22,417 nt of DNA from the IMG/VR virus record IMGVR_UViG_3300023296_000265, positions 1 through 22,417 of that record; one strand, given 5' to 3'. How positions within the stretch are numbered: position 1 is the stretch's first letter; every line of letters starts with the position of its first letter. Under the pieces are notes generated by a model. That model was not told where the DNA came from and ran no database searches. It saw only the letters and a program-made list of their open reading frames with translations. The translations under genes were made by a program, and so were the position numbers. This document shows positions 1 to 4,796 of the stretch, piece after piece. The DNA is from a virus.

Positions 1-81
1 GATGTAGTCAACTGCTTTGTCTAACATCTCTTGACGTCTCTCGCCTCCTGGCATGTACTCGGCTTTAATTGTTCTTGTCAT
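1..81 (-). CDS. Unknown small protein, N-terminal part only
   Basis: Only the first 27 codons are inside the window; the gene runs off the left edge. The peptide starts MTRTIKAEYMPGGERRQEML and is charged, with no motif I recognise. The ATG at 81 is chosen because an ACAGGAGA ribosome site lies a few bases upstream, the same form seen before the genes at 805, 2374 and 2871. A sigma70-like promoter with a palindrome (115-143) lies just upstream, so this gene probably opens a transcription unit. Confidence 0.6.
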   Translation of the reverse strand, partial: MTRTIKAEYMPGGERRQEMLDKAVDYI

Positions 82-114
82 ATTATATCTCCTGTATAAA
101 GTTAATGTAGGACT

Positions 115-143
115 ATCCTAGTTTATTCAACTAGGATTGTCAA
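115..143 (-). promoter_or_regulatory. Sigma70-like promoter containing a 9-bp-arm palindrome
   Basis: On the minus strand TTGACA (143-138) is followed after exactly 17 bases by TAGGAT (120-115). The whole stretch from the -10 box to the edge of the -35 box is a perfect inverted repeat, ATCCTAGTT-N5-AACTAGGAT (115-137), which looks like a repressor operator. The -35 box lies inside the last codons of the upstream gene (127-450). It would drive the partial gene at 81. Confidence 0.7.
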
Positions 144-450
144 CCCTTGTTATTATTGTATCAGTATAAGTTCCGTCCCCATATCCATATTGTTTCTTTT
201 CTTTGGTAACCTCAACCGATGTTTCAAGGGGCGTGGTCCTTGGTTCAATGGCAATGACTCGTTCTATATGTTTATTAGCAAAGTCATTGTAACAGCCATT
301 ACTACAGAAATAAGAGTACATGTTTATATTGTTTGAGTATTGTTTTACTTTCCTAGTTCTTAAAACCTTGCTACCTTTAACACCTCTTATTCTATCTTGT
401 GTATGAGAGGTATGGCAACTCGGTCCATGGCACCATACATGTTCACTCAT
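127..450 (-). CDS. Putative zinc-binding protein, function unknown
   Basis: A 107-residue protein with two cysteine pairs: C7/C12 near the start (with nearby H8, H13 and H16) and C49/C53 in a YFCSNGCYNDF context. This spacing suggests one split zinc ribbon or treble-clef knuckle. I do not recognise the family. The ATG at 450 overlaps the stop of the upstream gene as ATGA and has GGGAGAT upstream, so it is translationally coupled. Its last codons (RVDNPS) are encoded by the promoter sequence of the next gene, so the promoter lies inside the coding region. Confidence 0.7.
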   Translation of the reverse strand: MSEHVWCHGPSCHTSHTQDRIRGVKGSKVLRTRKVKQYSNNINMYSYFCSNGCYNDFANKHIERVIAIEPRTTPLETSVEVTKEKKQYGYGDGTYTDTIITRVDNPS

Positions 451-620
451 GAGTTATCTCCCTCGGTCATTTGAAATCTAGCCAAGATTTTCGCATGGCT
501 CTCGATTGCACTCTCTAGAACTTTTATTCTGTCCTCTAGAAATTTAATCTTTTGTCTTTCATATCTTTCAGCTTTGTTCTGGTCGTGTAGTTCAAAGTGT
601 TCTTCATTTAGTTGTGTCAT
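447..620 (-). CDS. Small coiled-coil protein, unknown
   Basis: A 57-residue protein, highly charged and predicted helical (AERYERQKIKFLEDRIKVLE is heptad-like), probably a coiled coil. A longer frame opens at a TTG at 638, but I start at the ATG at 620: it overlaps the upstream stop as TAATG and is preceded by GTGAGG. The 3' end overlaps the next gene by ATGA. Function is unknown; the coupling suggests co-expression with its neighbours. Confidence 0.6.
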   Translation of the reverse strand: MTQLNEEHFELHDQNKAERYERQKIKFLEDRIKVLESAIESHAKILARFQMTEGDNS

Positions 621-805
621 TAGTACCTCACTTTCCAATTAACAGTTGCTGTTCTATATCCATTATTATCTAAATCATAATATACATAGTATGGAACACC
701 TTGTTTATTTTTACCATAACGAGATTTTTCGTCGTGCTTTCCTTTTCTCGTGATGTGTTTTTTGTGCTTGTTTGCGTAGTAAGTAATGTAAAATGTTTTG
801 TCCAT
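620..805 (-). CDS. Small basic protein, paralogue of the protein at 8750-8962
   Basis: A 61-residue protein starting MDKTFYITYYANKHKKHI and ending YRTATVNWKVRY. It shares a spaced pattern with the 70-residue product of 8750-8962: K-x-FYI-x-Y near the N terminus, then Y-[VW] before D, and RTA-x(3)-W at the end. The two look like copies of one small beta-rich fold, function unknown. The ATG at 805 follows a strong ACAGGAGA ribosome site and the promoter at 835-863, making this the first gene of its unit. Confidence 0.7.
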   Translation of the reverse strand: MDKTFYITYYANKHKKHITRKGKHDEKSRYGKNKQGVPYYVYYDLDNNGYRTATVNWKVRY

Positions 806-832
806 GTTATTTCTCCTGTATTGGTTATAGGA

Positions 833-863
833 CTATCCTATATTATAGGATAGCCCATGTCAA
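833..863 (-). promoter_or_regulatory. Sigma70-like promoter containing a 10-bp-arm palindrome
   Basis: On the minus strand TTGACA (863-858), 17 bases, then TAGGAT (840-835). A perfect palindrome CTATCCTATA-N-TATAGGATAG (833-853) covers the -10 box and most of the spacer. The layout is the same as at 115-143, including the sequence TAGGATAGTCCTA after the -10. It should drive the gene at 805. Confidence 0.7.
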
Positions 864-866
864 ATG

Positions 867-1835
867 TTAATTTACACTTGCTTCATATTTTTTTCGTGCT
901 TCTATCTTCTGGGCTAGGGTTAAAGGTTTATTATTCTTTAGACCTTTAATCATATCAGCAAGATTTTTAGGGTTGTAGATTGTTAAGCCTGTTGAGTTAG
1001 TTCTAATCAATTCAGCTTCCTCAATTTCAATACCTAGTTCAGTTGCAAGTTCTATTGCTTCACTCAAGTATCTATATGCTTTCAATCCAATTTTTAATTG
1101 GTCGCATTGTTTAGTTATACTATCCACCCATGTTTGATGAGTTGATACAACTTGACCTTTGGCAATTCTCCATGCTTCAAGTTGTTTGTATTCATCTTGA
1201 GTACAAGCTATTGCTCTTGACCTACAATAAGATGTTCCAATAACATCAAGATAAAATTGGTCGTCAAATGATTTCGTTAAACCATTATTATCCCTATCAT
1301 TATATCTTCCTGTTCTCCCTAATGCTTTATCATTCAGGTCAATATGTTTTGTCTTGTGTGGATTGTCTTGGTTTTTATCTTGCTGTGCTAGTATATCTGG
1401 ATTTAAGTCCAATGCTCTCAAGTCCTCTCTTAAATAAGCATAGGCAAACTTTCTACCCTCGTCGCTTGAGTGTTCATTACCATTTAGATTACCAAACAAA
1501 CCAAAGTCAAAGTGTGATTTAGTTTCAACTGTGTCATTATCTTCATCAACAGCTTCATTGTGTGCAAAGTAAAAACATTTATCTTTGGCTACAACATCAA
1601 CAGCTTCACCATATTTCTTTTTATAATGTCTTAATGTTGCAACATCATCACTTGGATAAGCACGTTCAACTATTTGAGAAGCTAATCCAAATGCTGACTT
1701 ATATTGAACATCAACATTTTCTCTTGCTTGTAGATAGTCCTCTCTCTCTTGTGTGCTTTCATTTTCAAAAACGTGTTTAATTTTATTAAACAGTTTGTTT
1801 CGTAGTTCGGTGTTCATTCTTATTTTCTGTGTCAT
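867..1835 (-). CDS. Conserved-looking phage protein of unknown function, 322 residues
   Basis: A mostly helical, charged protein without a motif I can name. The N-terminal third (MTQKIRMNTELRNKLFNKIK onwards) is helical; the middle (about residues 100-190) is acidic, D/N-rich and probably disordered; the C-terminal third (WVDSITKQCDQLKIGLKAYR onwards) is helical again. An ATA-like extension to 1871 exists, but I start at the ATG at 1835, which has AAAGGAAAC directly upstream and lies 28 bases after the predicted transcription start. It is transcribed alone, from the left arm of the divergent promoter pair at 1870-1908. Confidence 0.75.
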   Translation of the reverse strand: MTQKIRMNTELRNKLFNKIKHVFENESTQEREDYLQARENVDVQYKSAFGLASQIVERAYPSDDVATLRHYKKKYGEAVDVVAKDKCFYFAHNEAVDEDNDTVETKSHFDFGLFGNLNGNEHSSDEGRKFAYAYLREDLRALDLNPDILAQQDKNQDNPHKTKHIDLNDKALGRTGRYNDRDNNGLTKSFDDQFYLDVIGTSYCRSRAIACTQDEYKQLEAWRIAKGQVVSTHQTWVDSITKQCDQLKIGLKAYRYLSEAIELATELGIEIEEAELIRTNSTGLTIYNPKNLADMIKGLKNNKPLTLAQKIEARKKYEASVN

Positions 1836-1869
1836 GTTTCCTTTGGTTATATTTATTTTAATTAAAATC

Positions 1870-1908
1870 AATTTAGCCCTTGACTAATACTTTGTCAAGC
1901 ATTATATA
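1870..1908. promoter_or_regulatory. Divergent interleaved sigma70-like promoters
   Basis: Minus strand: TTGACA (1898-1893), 17 bases, TAAATT (1875-1870), for the 322-residue gene. Plus strand: TTGACT (1880-1885), 17 bases, TATATA (1903-1908), pointing into the gene-free, structured stretch that follows. Each -35 box lies inside the other promoter's spacer, so both cannot be occupied at once. The plus promoter has near-consensus boxes and no protein start for more than 450 bases. Confidence 0.7.
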
Positions 1909-1914
1909 GGAGAT

Positions 1915-2236
1915 AGATTAGTAATAGGTAAAGTAATCAAGTAATTGATTACACACAAGTTTGTTGTGCATTAATCCCTATTACTAATTTTATCAGTAGC
2001 ACGTACTTTGTGGTCGTGCTACTGATCCCTGATCTCTTGACCGAGTGGTGTAGCTTATGCGGAAACGATCGTTGCTACTGGCCAGCACTCAAGGGATCTG
2101 GGATCAGTTACTATGACTGTGAGAATAAACACTAGAACATAGGTTGCGACTTTCGGGGTGGCCTCTCGTAAAACCGGTAATAAATCAGTCCCGGACCCTA
2201 CGTAGCTAGTGACTGATCACTTTAGAATGATTCTAA
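1915..2236 (+). ncRNA. Candidate structured non-coding RNA or long structured leader
   Basis: No credible ORF lies on the plus strand here. The predicted transcript starts near 1915. P1 pairs 1917-1928 with 1977-1988 (12 perfect bp) and encloses hairpins 1933-1940/1945-1952 (8 bp, GTAA loop) and 1954-1958/1964-1968 (5 bp). P4 pairs 1992-2003 with 2015-2026 (12 perfect bp). P5 pairs 2031-2040 with 2089-2098 (one G-U), extended by 2027-2029/2100-2102, and encloses 2050-2054/2074-2078. At the 3' end GACTGAT (2211-2217) can pair with 2103-2109 or with 2184-2190, which exclude each other. It resembles no RNA family I can name. The 3' end is not defined; the RNA could read on into the gene at 2374. 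Confidence 0.6.
2222..2236. promoter_or_regulatory. 15-bp palindrome
   Basis: TTAGAAT-G-ATTCTAA is a perfect dyad with 7-bp arms, just after the structured region and before the twin repeats at 2245-2283. It could be a protein-binding site; there is no T-run to make it a terminator. Confidence 0.35.
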
Positions 2237-2244
2237 TTAGCAAA

Positions 2245-2286
2245 TTCAACCTGAGGTTGTAAAAAAAATTCAACCTGAAGTTGAAA
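2245..2286. promoter_or_regulatory. Twin operator-like direct repeats, each palindromic
   Basis: TTCAACCTGAGGTTG (2245-2259) and TTCAACCTGAAGTTG (2269-2283) match at 14 of 15 positions with 24 bp between starts. The first contains the perfect dyad CAACCT-G-AGGTTG; the second has TTCAAC/GTTGAA arms. An A8 run lies between them. On the minus strand the second arm pair is followed by eight T, so it could also act as a weak leftward terminator. A paired repressor site upstream of the gene at 2374 is the simpler reading. Confidence 0.45.
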
Positions 2287-2290
2287 GTTT

Positions 2291-2318
2291 CAAGCGGCAA
2301 GCTTCAAGCACCAAGCCT
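2291..2318 (+). repeat. CAAGCNN heptamer array 1
   Basis: Four perfect-register units: CAAGCGG, CAAGCTT, CAAGCAC, CAAGCCT. The array runs directly into a 31-base block (2313-2343) that is repeated at 2808-2838. The 20-mer GAAAGTTTCAAGCGGCAAGC (2283-2302) recurs exactly at 3801-3820. Confidence 0.85.
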
Positions 2319-2343
2319 TAATAAGAACACAATTAAGTAGTAC
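2313..2343 (+). promoter_or_regulatory. Duplicated upstream block, copy 1
   Basis: The block reads AAGCCTTAAT-NN-GAACACAATTAA-R-TAGTAC and recurs at 2808-2838, each time straight after a heptamer array and about 20-30 bases before an ACAGGAGA ribosome site. No good -35/-10 pair is visible in it. It may be a phage-specific promoter or a regulator site. Confidence 0.5.
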
Positions 2344-2373
2344 AGTATAAGTTAACCAATACAGGAGAATAAA

Positions 2374-2499
2374 ATGTCAGAAAGTACAAAAGCGTTAATT
2401 AGAATAGCGGATGCAATAGAAGAGATCCTGCGTCTTGTTAAAGAGGACCAAGAAAAATCAAGAAAATACATGGAGGACAAAGATGAAAGCACAAGTTAA
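2374..2499 (+). CDS. Small charged helical protein, unknown
   Basis: A 41-residue protein beginning MSESTKALIRIADAIEEIL, acidic and helical. The ATG is preceded by ATACAGGAGAATAAA, a strong ribosome site of the form used elsewhere in this genome. It overlaps the next gene by 17 bases in another frame. It is the first gene downstream of the structured stretch, the twin repeats and heptamer array 1. Function unknown. Confidence 0.65.
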   Translation: MSESTKALIRIADAIEEILRLVKEDQEKSRKYMEDKDESTS

Positions 2500-2647
2500 A
2501 TCTTTGAAAGATCTTTTAAAATATCTAAAGAAACACAATATTTCAGAAGACGATGCAATAATCCTACTTAAAGCTGAAGAAATTAAAGATAATCTTAGAA
2601 TAATAAATATGCACAAACAAATTGAAAGCTTAGGGAGTTTAAATTGA
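2483..2647 (+). CDS. Small basic helical protein, unknown
   Basis: A 54-residue protein, MKAQVKSLKDLLKYLKKHNI at the start, then a helical segment rich in L, I, K and E. An upstream ATG at 2435 is in frame, but the ATG at 2483 has GGAGG eight bases upstream and overlaps the end of the preceding gene, so I prefer it. Its TGA overlaps the next ATG (TGATG). Function unknown. Confidence 0.6.
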   Translation: MKAQVKSLKDLLKYLKKHNISEDDAIILLKAEEIKDNLRIINMHKQIESLGSLN

Positions 2648-2835
2648 TGAAAAGAATTAAACATCGAGATCTAACTCACTATTTTTTACAAGATCATAGG
2701 CGCCTACCGCGCGCCTATGTTGCCAGCTGCGAGCGCTTTTTTAAAAGTCTCAAGCTCCATGGACCAGGGCCCAAGGACCAAGCGGCAAGCTCCAAGCGTC
2801 AAGCGGCAAGCCTTAATTCGAACACAATTAAATAG
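2647..2835 (+). CDS. Possible small basic protein with a repeat-derived tail
   Basis: A 62-residue frame starting at an ATG that overlaps the preceding stop (TGATG). The first part (MKRIKHRDLTHYFLQDHRRL) is basic. The middle is encoded by a perfect hairpin (2695-2719). The tail (KDQAASSKRQAASLN) is the translation of heptamer array 2. It either gained its C terminus by repeat spread or is a fortuitous open frame; coupling to the gene before it is the main support. Confidence 0.4.
   Translation: MKRIKHRDLTHYFLQDHRRLPRAYVASCERFFKSLKLHGPGPKDQAASSKRQAASLNSNTIK
2695..2719 (+). repeat. Perfect 9-bp-stem hairpin
   Basis: CATAGGCGC-N7-GCGCCTATG is an exact GC-rich inverted repeat in otherwise AT-rich DNA. 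No T-run follows directly (a T6 run begins about 20 bases later), so a standard terminator is unlikely. It lies within the small frame at 2647-2835. Confidence 0.6.
2751..2813 (+). repeat. Heptamer array 2
   Basis: Nine consecutive 7-base units in one register: CAAGCTC, CATGGAC, CAGGGCC, CAAGGAC, CAAGCGG, CAAGCTC, CAAGCGT, CAAGCGG, CAAGCCT. Units 2-4 show a diverged form. The array ends in the duplicated block at 2808-2838. Confidence 0.85.
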
Positions 2836-2838
2836 TAC
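2808..2838 (+). promoter_or_regulatory. Duplicated upstream block, copy 2
   Basis: It matches 2313-2343 except for a few positions and sits between heptamer array 2 and the ribosome site of the GP88-domain gene (2871). The conserved core is CCTTAAT-NN-GAACACAATTAA followed by TAGTAC. Confidence 0.5.
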
Positions 2839-2870
2839 TAATAAATAAAATATACAGGAGAAATAAAACA

Positions 2871-3479
2871 ATGAATATAAAAGAAGCACAAGCAATAACT
2901 CACACTTTAAGCAAGCCCGGCAAGATGCCCGGGTTTGCATATTCAACACCAGCTCACGAATGCAAAACAGGTACTAAATTAAGATTAATTCCAAACTCTG
3001 TCTGTTCTAACTGTTACGCCTACAAACGAGGCCGTTATAGATTCCAAAATGTTATAGACGCGCAATATAAAAGATTTAGATCTTTAACTCATCCTAAATG
3101 GGTGGAGGCTATGGCCGCACAAATTAATTCAAAGAAGGTCAAATATTTTAGATGGCACGATTCAGGTGATGTTCAAAACCTGGACCATTTAAGACGAATT
3201 TACGAGGTCTGTAGGTTGACGCCTGAAGTTAAGCATTGGATGCCAACTAGAGAAGCATGGACCAAAGACTATATTGTTGAAGCTCCTGACAATCTTGTTG
3301 TCCGGTTCTCCATTCCAATGGTGGACCAGGCAGCAGGGACCAGCTGGCCCAACACGTCGACAGTCTCAACTAAAAAAATTGATGTAACATGCCCGGCCCC
3401 TCTTCAGGGTAATAAGTGTAAAGATTGTAGAGCTTGCTGGGATAAATCAGTTTCAAATGTTTGTTATGGTGAGCACTAA
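2871..3479 (+). CDS. GP88-domain phage protein
   Basis: A 202-residue protein that I recognise as the phage 'gene product 88' family (named after a mycobacteriophage gene), molecular role unknown. Cysteines are abundant: C31, C45 and C48 (VCSNCYAYK), C114, then C174, C183, C186, C189 and C198 in a cluster (CKDCRACW). This suggests bound metal or an Fe-S cluster. FRWHDSGD at 93-100 is the other family hallmark. The ATG has TATACAGGAGAAATAAAACA upstream. A heptamer-periodic stretch (3323-3350: GGACCAG, GCAGCAG, GGACCAG, CTGGCCC) encodes residues about 151-160, so repeat-like DNA also sits inside this conserved gene. Confidence 0.8.
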   Translation: MNIKEAQAITHTLSKPGKMPGFAYSTPAHECKTGTKLRLIPNSVCSNCYAYKRGRYRFQNVIDAQYKRFRSLTHPKWVEAMAAQINSKKVKYFRWHDSGDVQNLDHLRRIYEVCRLTPEVKHWMPTREAWTKDYIVEAPDNLVVRFSIPMVDQAAGTSWPNTSTVSTKKIDVTCPAPLQGNKCKDCRACWDKSVSNVCYGEH

Positions 3480-3480
3480 T

Positions 3481-3639
3481 ATGAAAAAAACAAAGTACAC
3501 TTTTATGTATAGATCCAGGGACGGTCATTTAATGCGCCCTGAATCATTTTTGAATATTAATAAAGGCCGCACGTTGTCCAGCTCACAGCTGCGCGCGTTA
3601 GGTATAACAAAAATAAAAGCTTCAAGCGTCAAGCACTAA
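3481..3639 (+). CDS. Small basic protein, unknown
   Basis: A 52-residue protein (MKKTKYTFMYRSRDGHLMRP onwards) starting one base after the GP88 stop, with GGTGAG about eight bases upstream. A longer frame starts at 3457 inside the GP88 gene, but the ATG at 3481 fits operon spacing. The last residues (KASSVKH) are encoded by two CAAGCNN units. Function unknown. Confidence 0.55.
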   Translation: MKKTKYTFMYRSRDGHLMRPESFLNINKGRTLSSSQLRALGITKIKASSVKH

Positions 3640-3711
3640 TGGATTTTTTTAAAAACGGCACCGGCTGGTGCAGGCGCCATGATCCAAGCGCCACGGCTCC
3701 CGAACCAATTA
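3623..3711 (+). repeat. Heptamer array 3, short and diverged units
   Basis: CAAGCGT and CAAGCAC (3623-3636) are followed after a gap by a diverged in-register run CCATGAT, CCAAGCG, CCACGGC, TCCCGAA, CCAATTA (3677-3711). The 7-base spacing is kept although the core has drifted. Confidence 0.6.
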
Positions 3712-3836
3712 GAAAATCCCACGCGCCTATATTTAGGAAGCTTCAAGCTGCAAGCGCCAAGCATCAAGCTTCAAGCGCCAAGCATCAAGCACCAAGCTCC
3801 GAAAGTTTCAAGCGGCAAGCATCCCAACCAGAGTAA
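3639..3836 (+). CDS. Possible small protein made largely of heptamer-encoded repeats
   Basis: A 65-residue frame whose ATG overlaps the preceding stop (TAATG). Residues 1-32 are non-repetitive; the rest (KLQAASAKHQASSAKHQAPS and on) is the translation of CAAGCNN units, three units giving a seven-residue repeat. Its 3' end overlaps the convergent VRR-NUC gene by 52 bases. The coding status is uncertain; a second frame through the same repeats is equally open. Confidence 0.3.
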   Translation: MDFFKNGTGWCRRHDPSATAPEPIRKSHAPIFRKLQAASAKHQASSAKHQAPSSESFKRQASQPE

Positions 3837-3871
3837 CAAGCGTCAAGCTTCAAGCCGGAAGCTACAAGCTC
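3744..3871 (+). repeat. Heptamer array 4, the longest
   Basis: Eight perfect-register units at 3744-3799 (CAAGCTG, CAAGCGC, CAAGCAT, CAAGCTT, CAAGCGC, CAAGCAT, CAAGCAC, CAAGCTC), then CAAGCGG and CAAGCAT (3809-3822), then CAAGCGT, CAAGCTT, CAAGCCG, GAAGCTA, CAAGCTC (3837-3871). It covers the 3' ends of convergent frames on both strands. GAAAGTTTCAAGCGGCAAGC at 3801-3820 is an exact copy of 2283-2302. Confidence 0.9.
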
Positions 3872-4168
3872 CCTGATCCGGGAACCATGGTACATGGATA
3901 TAGGAAAAGTATTCGAGGACCACGGACCAAGGGCCTCTATAAGGATAAATGTATTGTCAGGATGCCTTAAATGGAACGCAATTTGATGTGGTGAGAAACG
4001 AACTTTTTTACTCTTGGTTACTTTTAATTCAATAGTGAAGAAGTGGCGATTATTATTGTAGACCAATAGATCAGGAGTACCAAGTAAGCTAATGTTTTCA
4101 AGTCTGAGAAGTGAAAAATCCTTAAAATGACGCTTAACTTTTTGGTATAATTTAGCCTCTGGGCCCAT
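3785..4168 (-). CDS. VRR-NUC type PD-(D/E)XK nuclease
   Basis: A 127-residue nuclease, probably a Holliday-junction or flap resolvase acting in phage recombination. Visible motifs: E4 in the N-terminal helix, G30-T-P-D33 (GTPDLL), E47 and K49 (IELKV), and Q62 (SPHQIAFH), which is the VRR-NUC active-site order. The core ends near residue 95; the tail (SGLKLDACYSGWDACRLKLS) is translated from heptamer array 4 and is probably an added extension. The ATG at 4168 is the only option, with an in-frame stop just upstream, and has no clear ribosome site. It follows the gene at 4201-4464 after 32 bases. Confidence 0.8.
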   Translation of the reverse strand: MGPEAKLYQKVKRHFKDFSLLRLENISLLGTPDLLVYNNNRHFFTIELKVTKSKKVRFSPHQIAFHLRHPDNTFILIEALGPWSSNTFPISMYHGSRIRELVASGLKLDACYSGWDACRLKLSELGA

Positions 4169-4200
4169 AGGTTTTTTAAAGTAACCATGTCACGCAAATA

Positions 4201-4464
4201 CTACAGTGTATCACGTAATTTATCTGGAATAATTATCTTTCTATCGCTCTTAGTTTTTAAAACTAGACGGTGAGATTGATGGTTTTTAGTTAACCCAATT
4301 ATTGTTTGATTGTTTTCGTGTACTTCCATTTTTTTAATTTCTTCTAGGAATCCATTGATCTCTACCATAATCACAGCATCACTCATAGCGTTGCCTTGAC
4401 GACTTCCATCTTTTTTAGACTCAGTAAATTTAGATAAGAATTCTTGAAGGTCTCTTACTCTCAT
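4201..4464 (-). CDS. Small phage protein, unknown
   Basis: An 87-residue protein. The layout is a helix with an L-x(2)-F-L-x-K-F pattern, then a DAVIMVEINGFLEEIKKME strand segment and a basic C-terminal strand pair. It loosely resembles short phage proteins with an N-terminal 'L..L....D..V.V' pattern, but I cannot name a family. Its ATG overlaps the stop of 4461-4760 (ATGA), so the two are co-translated. Confidence 0.65.
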   Translation of the reverse strand: MRVRDLQEFLSKFTESKKDGSRQGNAMSDAVIMVEINGFLEEIKKMEVHENNQTIIGLTKNHQSHRLVLKTKSDRKIIIPDKLRDTL

Positions 4465-4760
4465 TTAGATTTTTCTGCAAGTAGTTTATCAATTTCTTTT
4501 CTGTAAGTAGCATTGTCATATTCTAACTCTTGAATACGTCTGGCTAGACCAACCAACTTAGTGCTTAACTCATCTATAATTTTTTTAGAACCTTTAAGTA
4601 TATTATCAGTCTTAATCCATTCAGATTCTTTCTGTTTATATTCCCAAATTTGTCTTTGATGTTCTTCAATAAGGAAGGTTAAATCAGACGCTCCTCTATC
4701 TTCTACTGGTTCACTCACGTGTTTCCTTTCATTTTCAAATGTTTTGTCTTCATCTTTCAT
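4461..4760 (-). CDS. Coiled-coil protein, probably from a leaderless transcript
   Basis: A 99-residue acidic, helical protein; residues about 25-99 look like a long coiled coil (LARRIQELEYDNATYRKEID). The ATG at 4760 lies six bases after the -10 box TATAAA (4772-4767) and there is no ribosome site, so the mRNA should begin at or next to the start codon. The gene starts ATGAAAGA, as do three other genes with the same promoter-to-ATG spacing. It is divergent from terS across 36 bp. Function unknown. Confidence 0.7.
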   Translation of the reverse strand: MKDEDKTFENERKHVSEPVEDRGASDLTFLIEEHQRQIWEYKQKESEWIKTDNILKGSKKIIDELSTKLVGLARRIQELEYDNATYRKEIDKLLAEKSK

Positions 4761-4796
4761 ATTGACTTTATAGGATAGTTACCCTAAATTGTCAAC
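4761..4796. promoter_or_regulatory. 36-bp divergent double promoter, both arms leaderless
   Basis: Plus: TTGACT (4762-4767), 17 bases, TAAATT (4785-4790), six bases, ATG of terS (4797). Minus: TTGACA (4795-4790), 17 bases, TATAAA (4772-4767), six bases, ATG at 4760. The two promoters occupy the same DNA and fill the whole gap between the start codons, which leaves no room for ribosome sites. Binding of polymerase in one direction should block the other. Confidence 0.75.

Noticed and set aside
1268-1780. Plus-strand open frames opposite the 322-residue gene, and similar antisense frames at 2704-2949, 5059-5265, 6833-7042, 7228-7422, 12947-13132, 13895-14206, 17799-17999 and 21426-21734
   Set aside because: Each lies fully opposite a well-supported gene, has low-complexity hydrophobic composition and no ribosome site; they are shadows.
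2031-2106. Sequence resembling part of a tRNA (CCGAGTGG near a D-arm position, closing stem at both ends)
   Set aside because: There is no T-arm with a GGTTCGAATCC-like loop, no 7-base acceptor with proper spacing and no anticodon arm; it fits better as stem P5 of the structured region.
1915-2236. tmRNA or RNase P RNA
   Set aside because: No tRNA-like ends, no tag-peptide frame and no P4-type conserved core that I can recognise.
3744-3871. CRISPR-like repeat array
   Set aside because: Units are seven bases and contiguous, with no unique spacers, no long palindromic repeat and no cas genes.
3679-3876. Second plus-strand frame through heptamer array 4
   Set aside because: It overlaps the frame at 3639-3836 and is made mostly of repeat-encoded residues; periodic DNA keeps several frames open at once.
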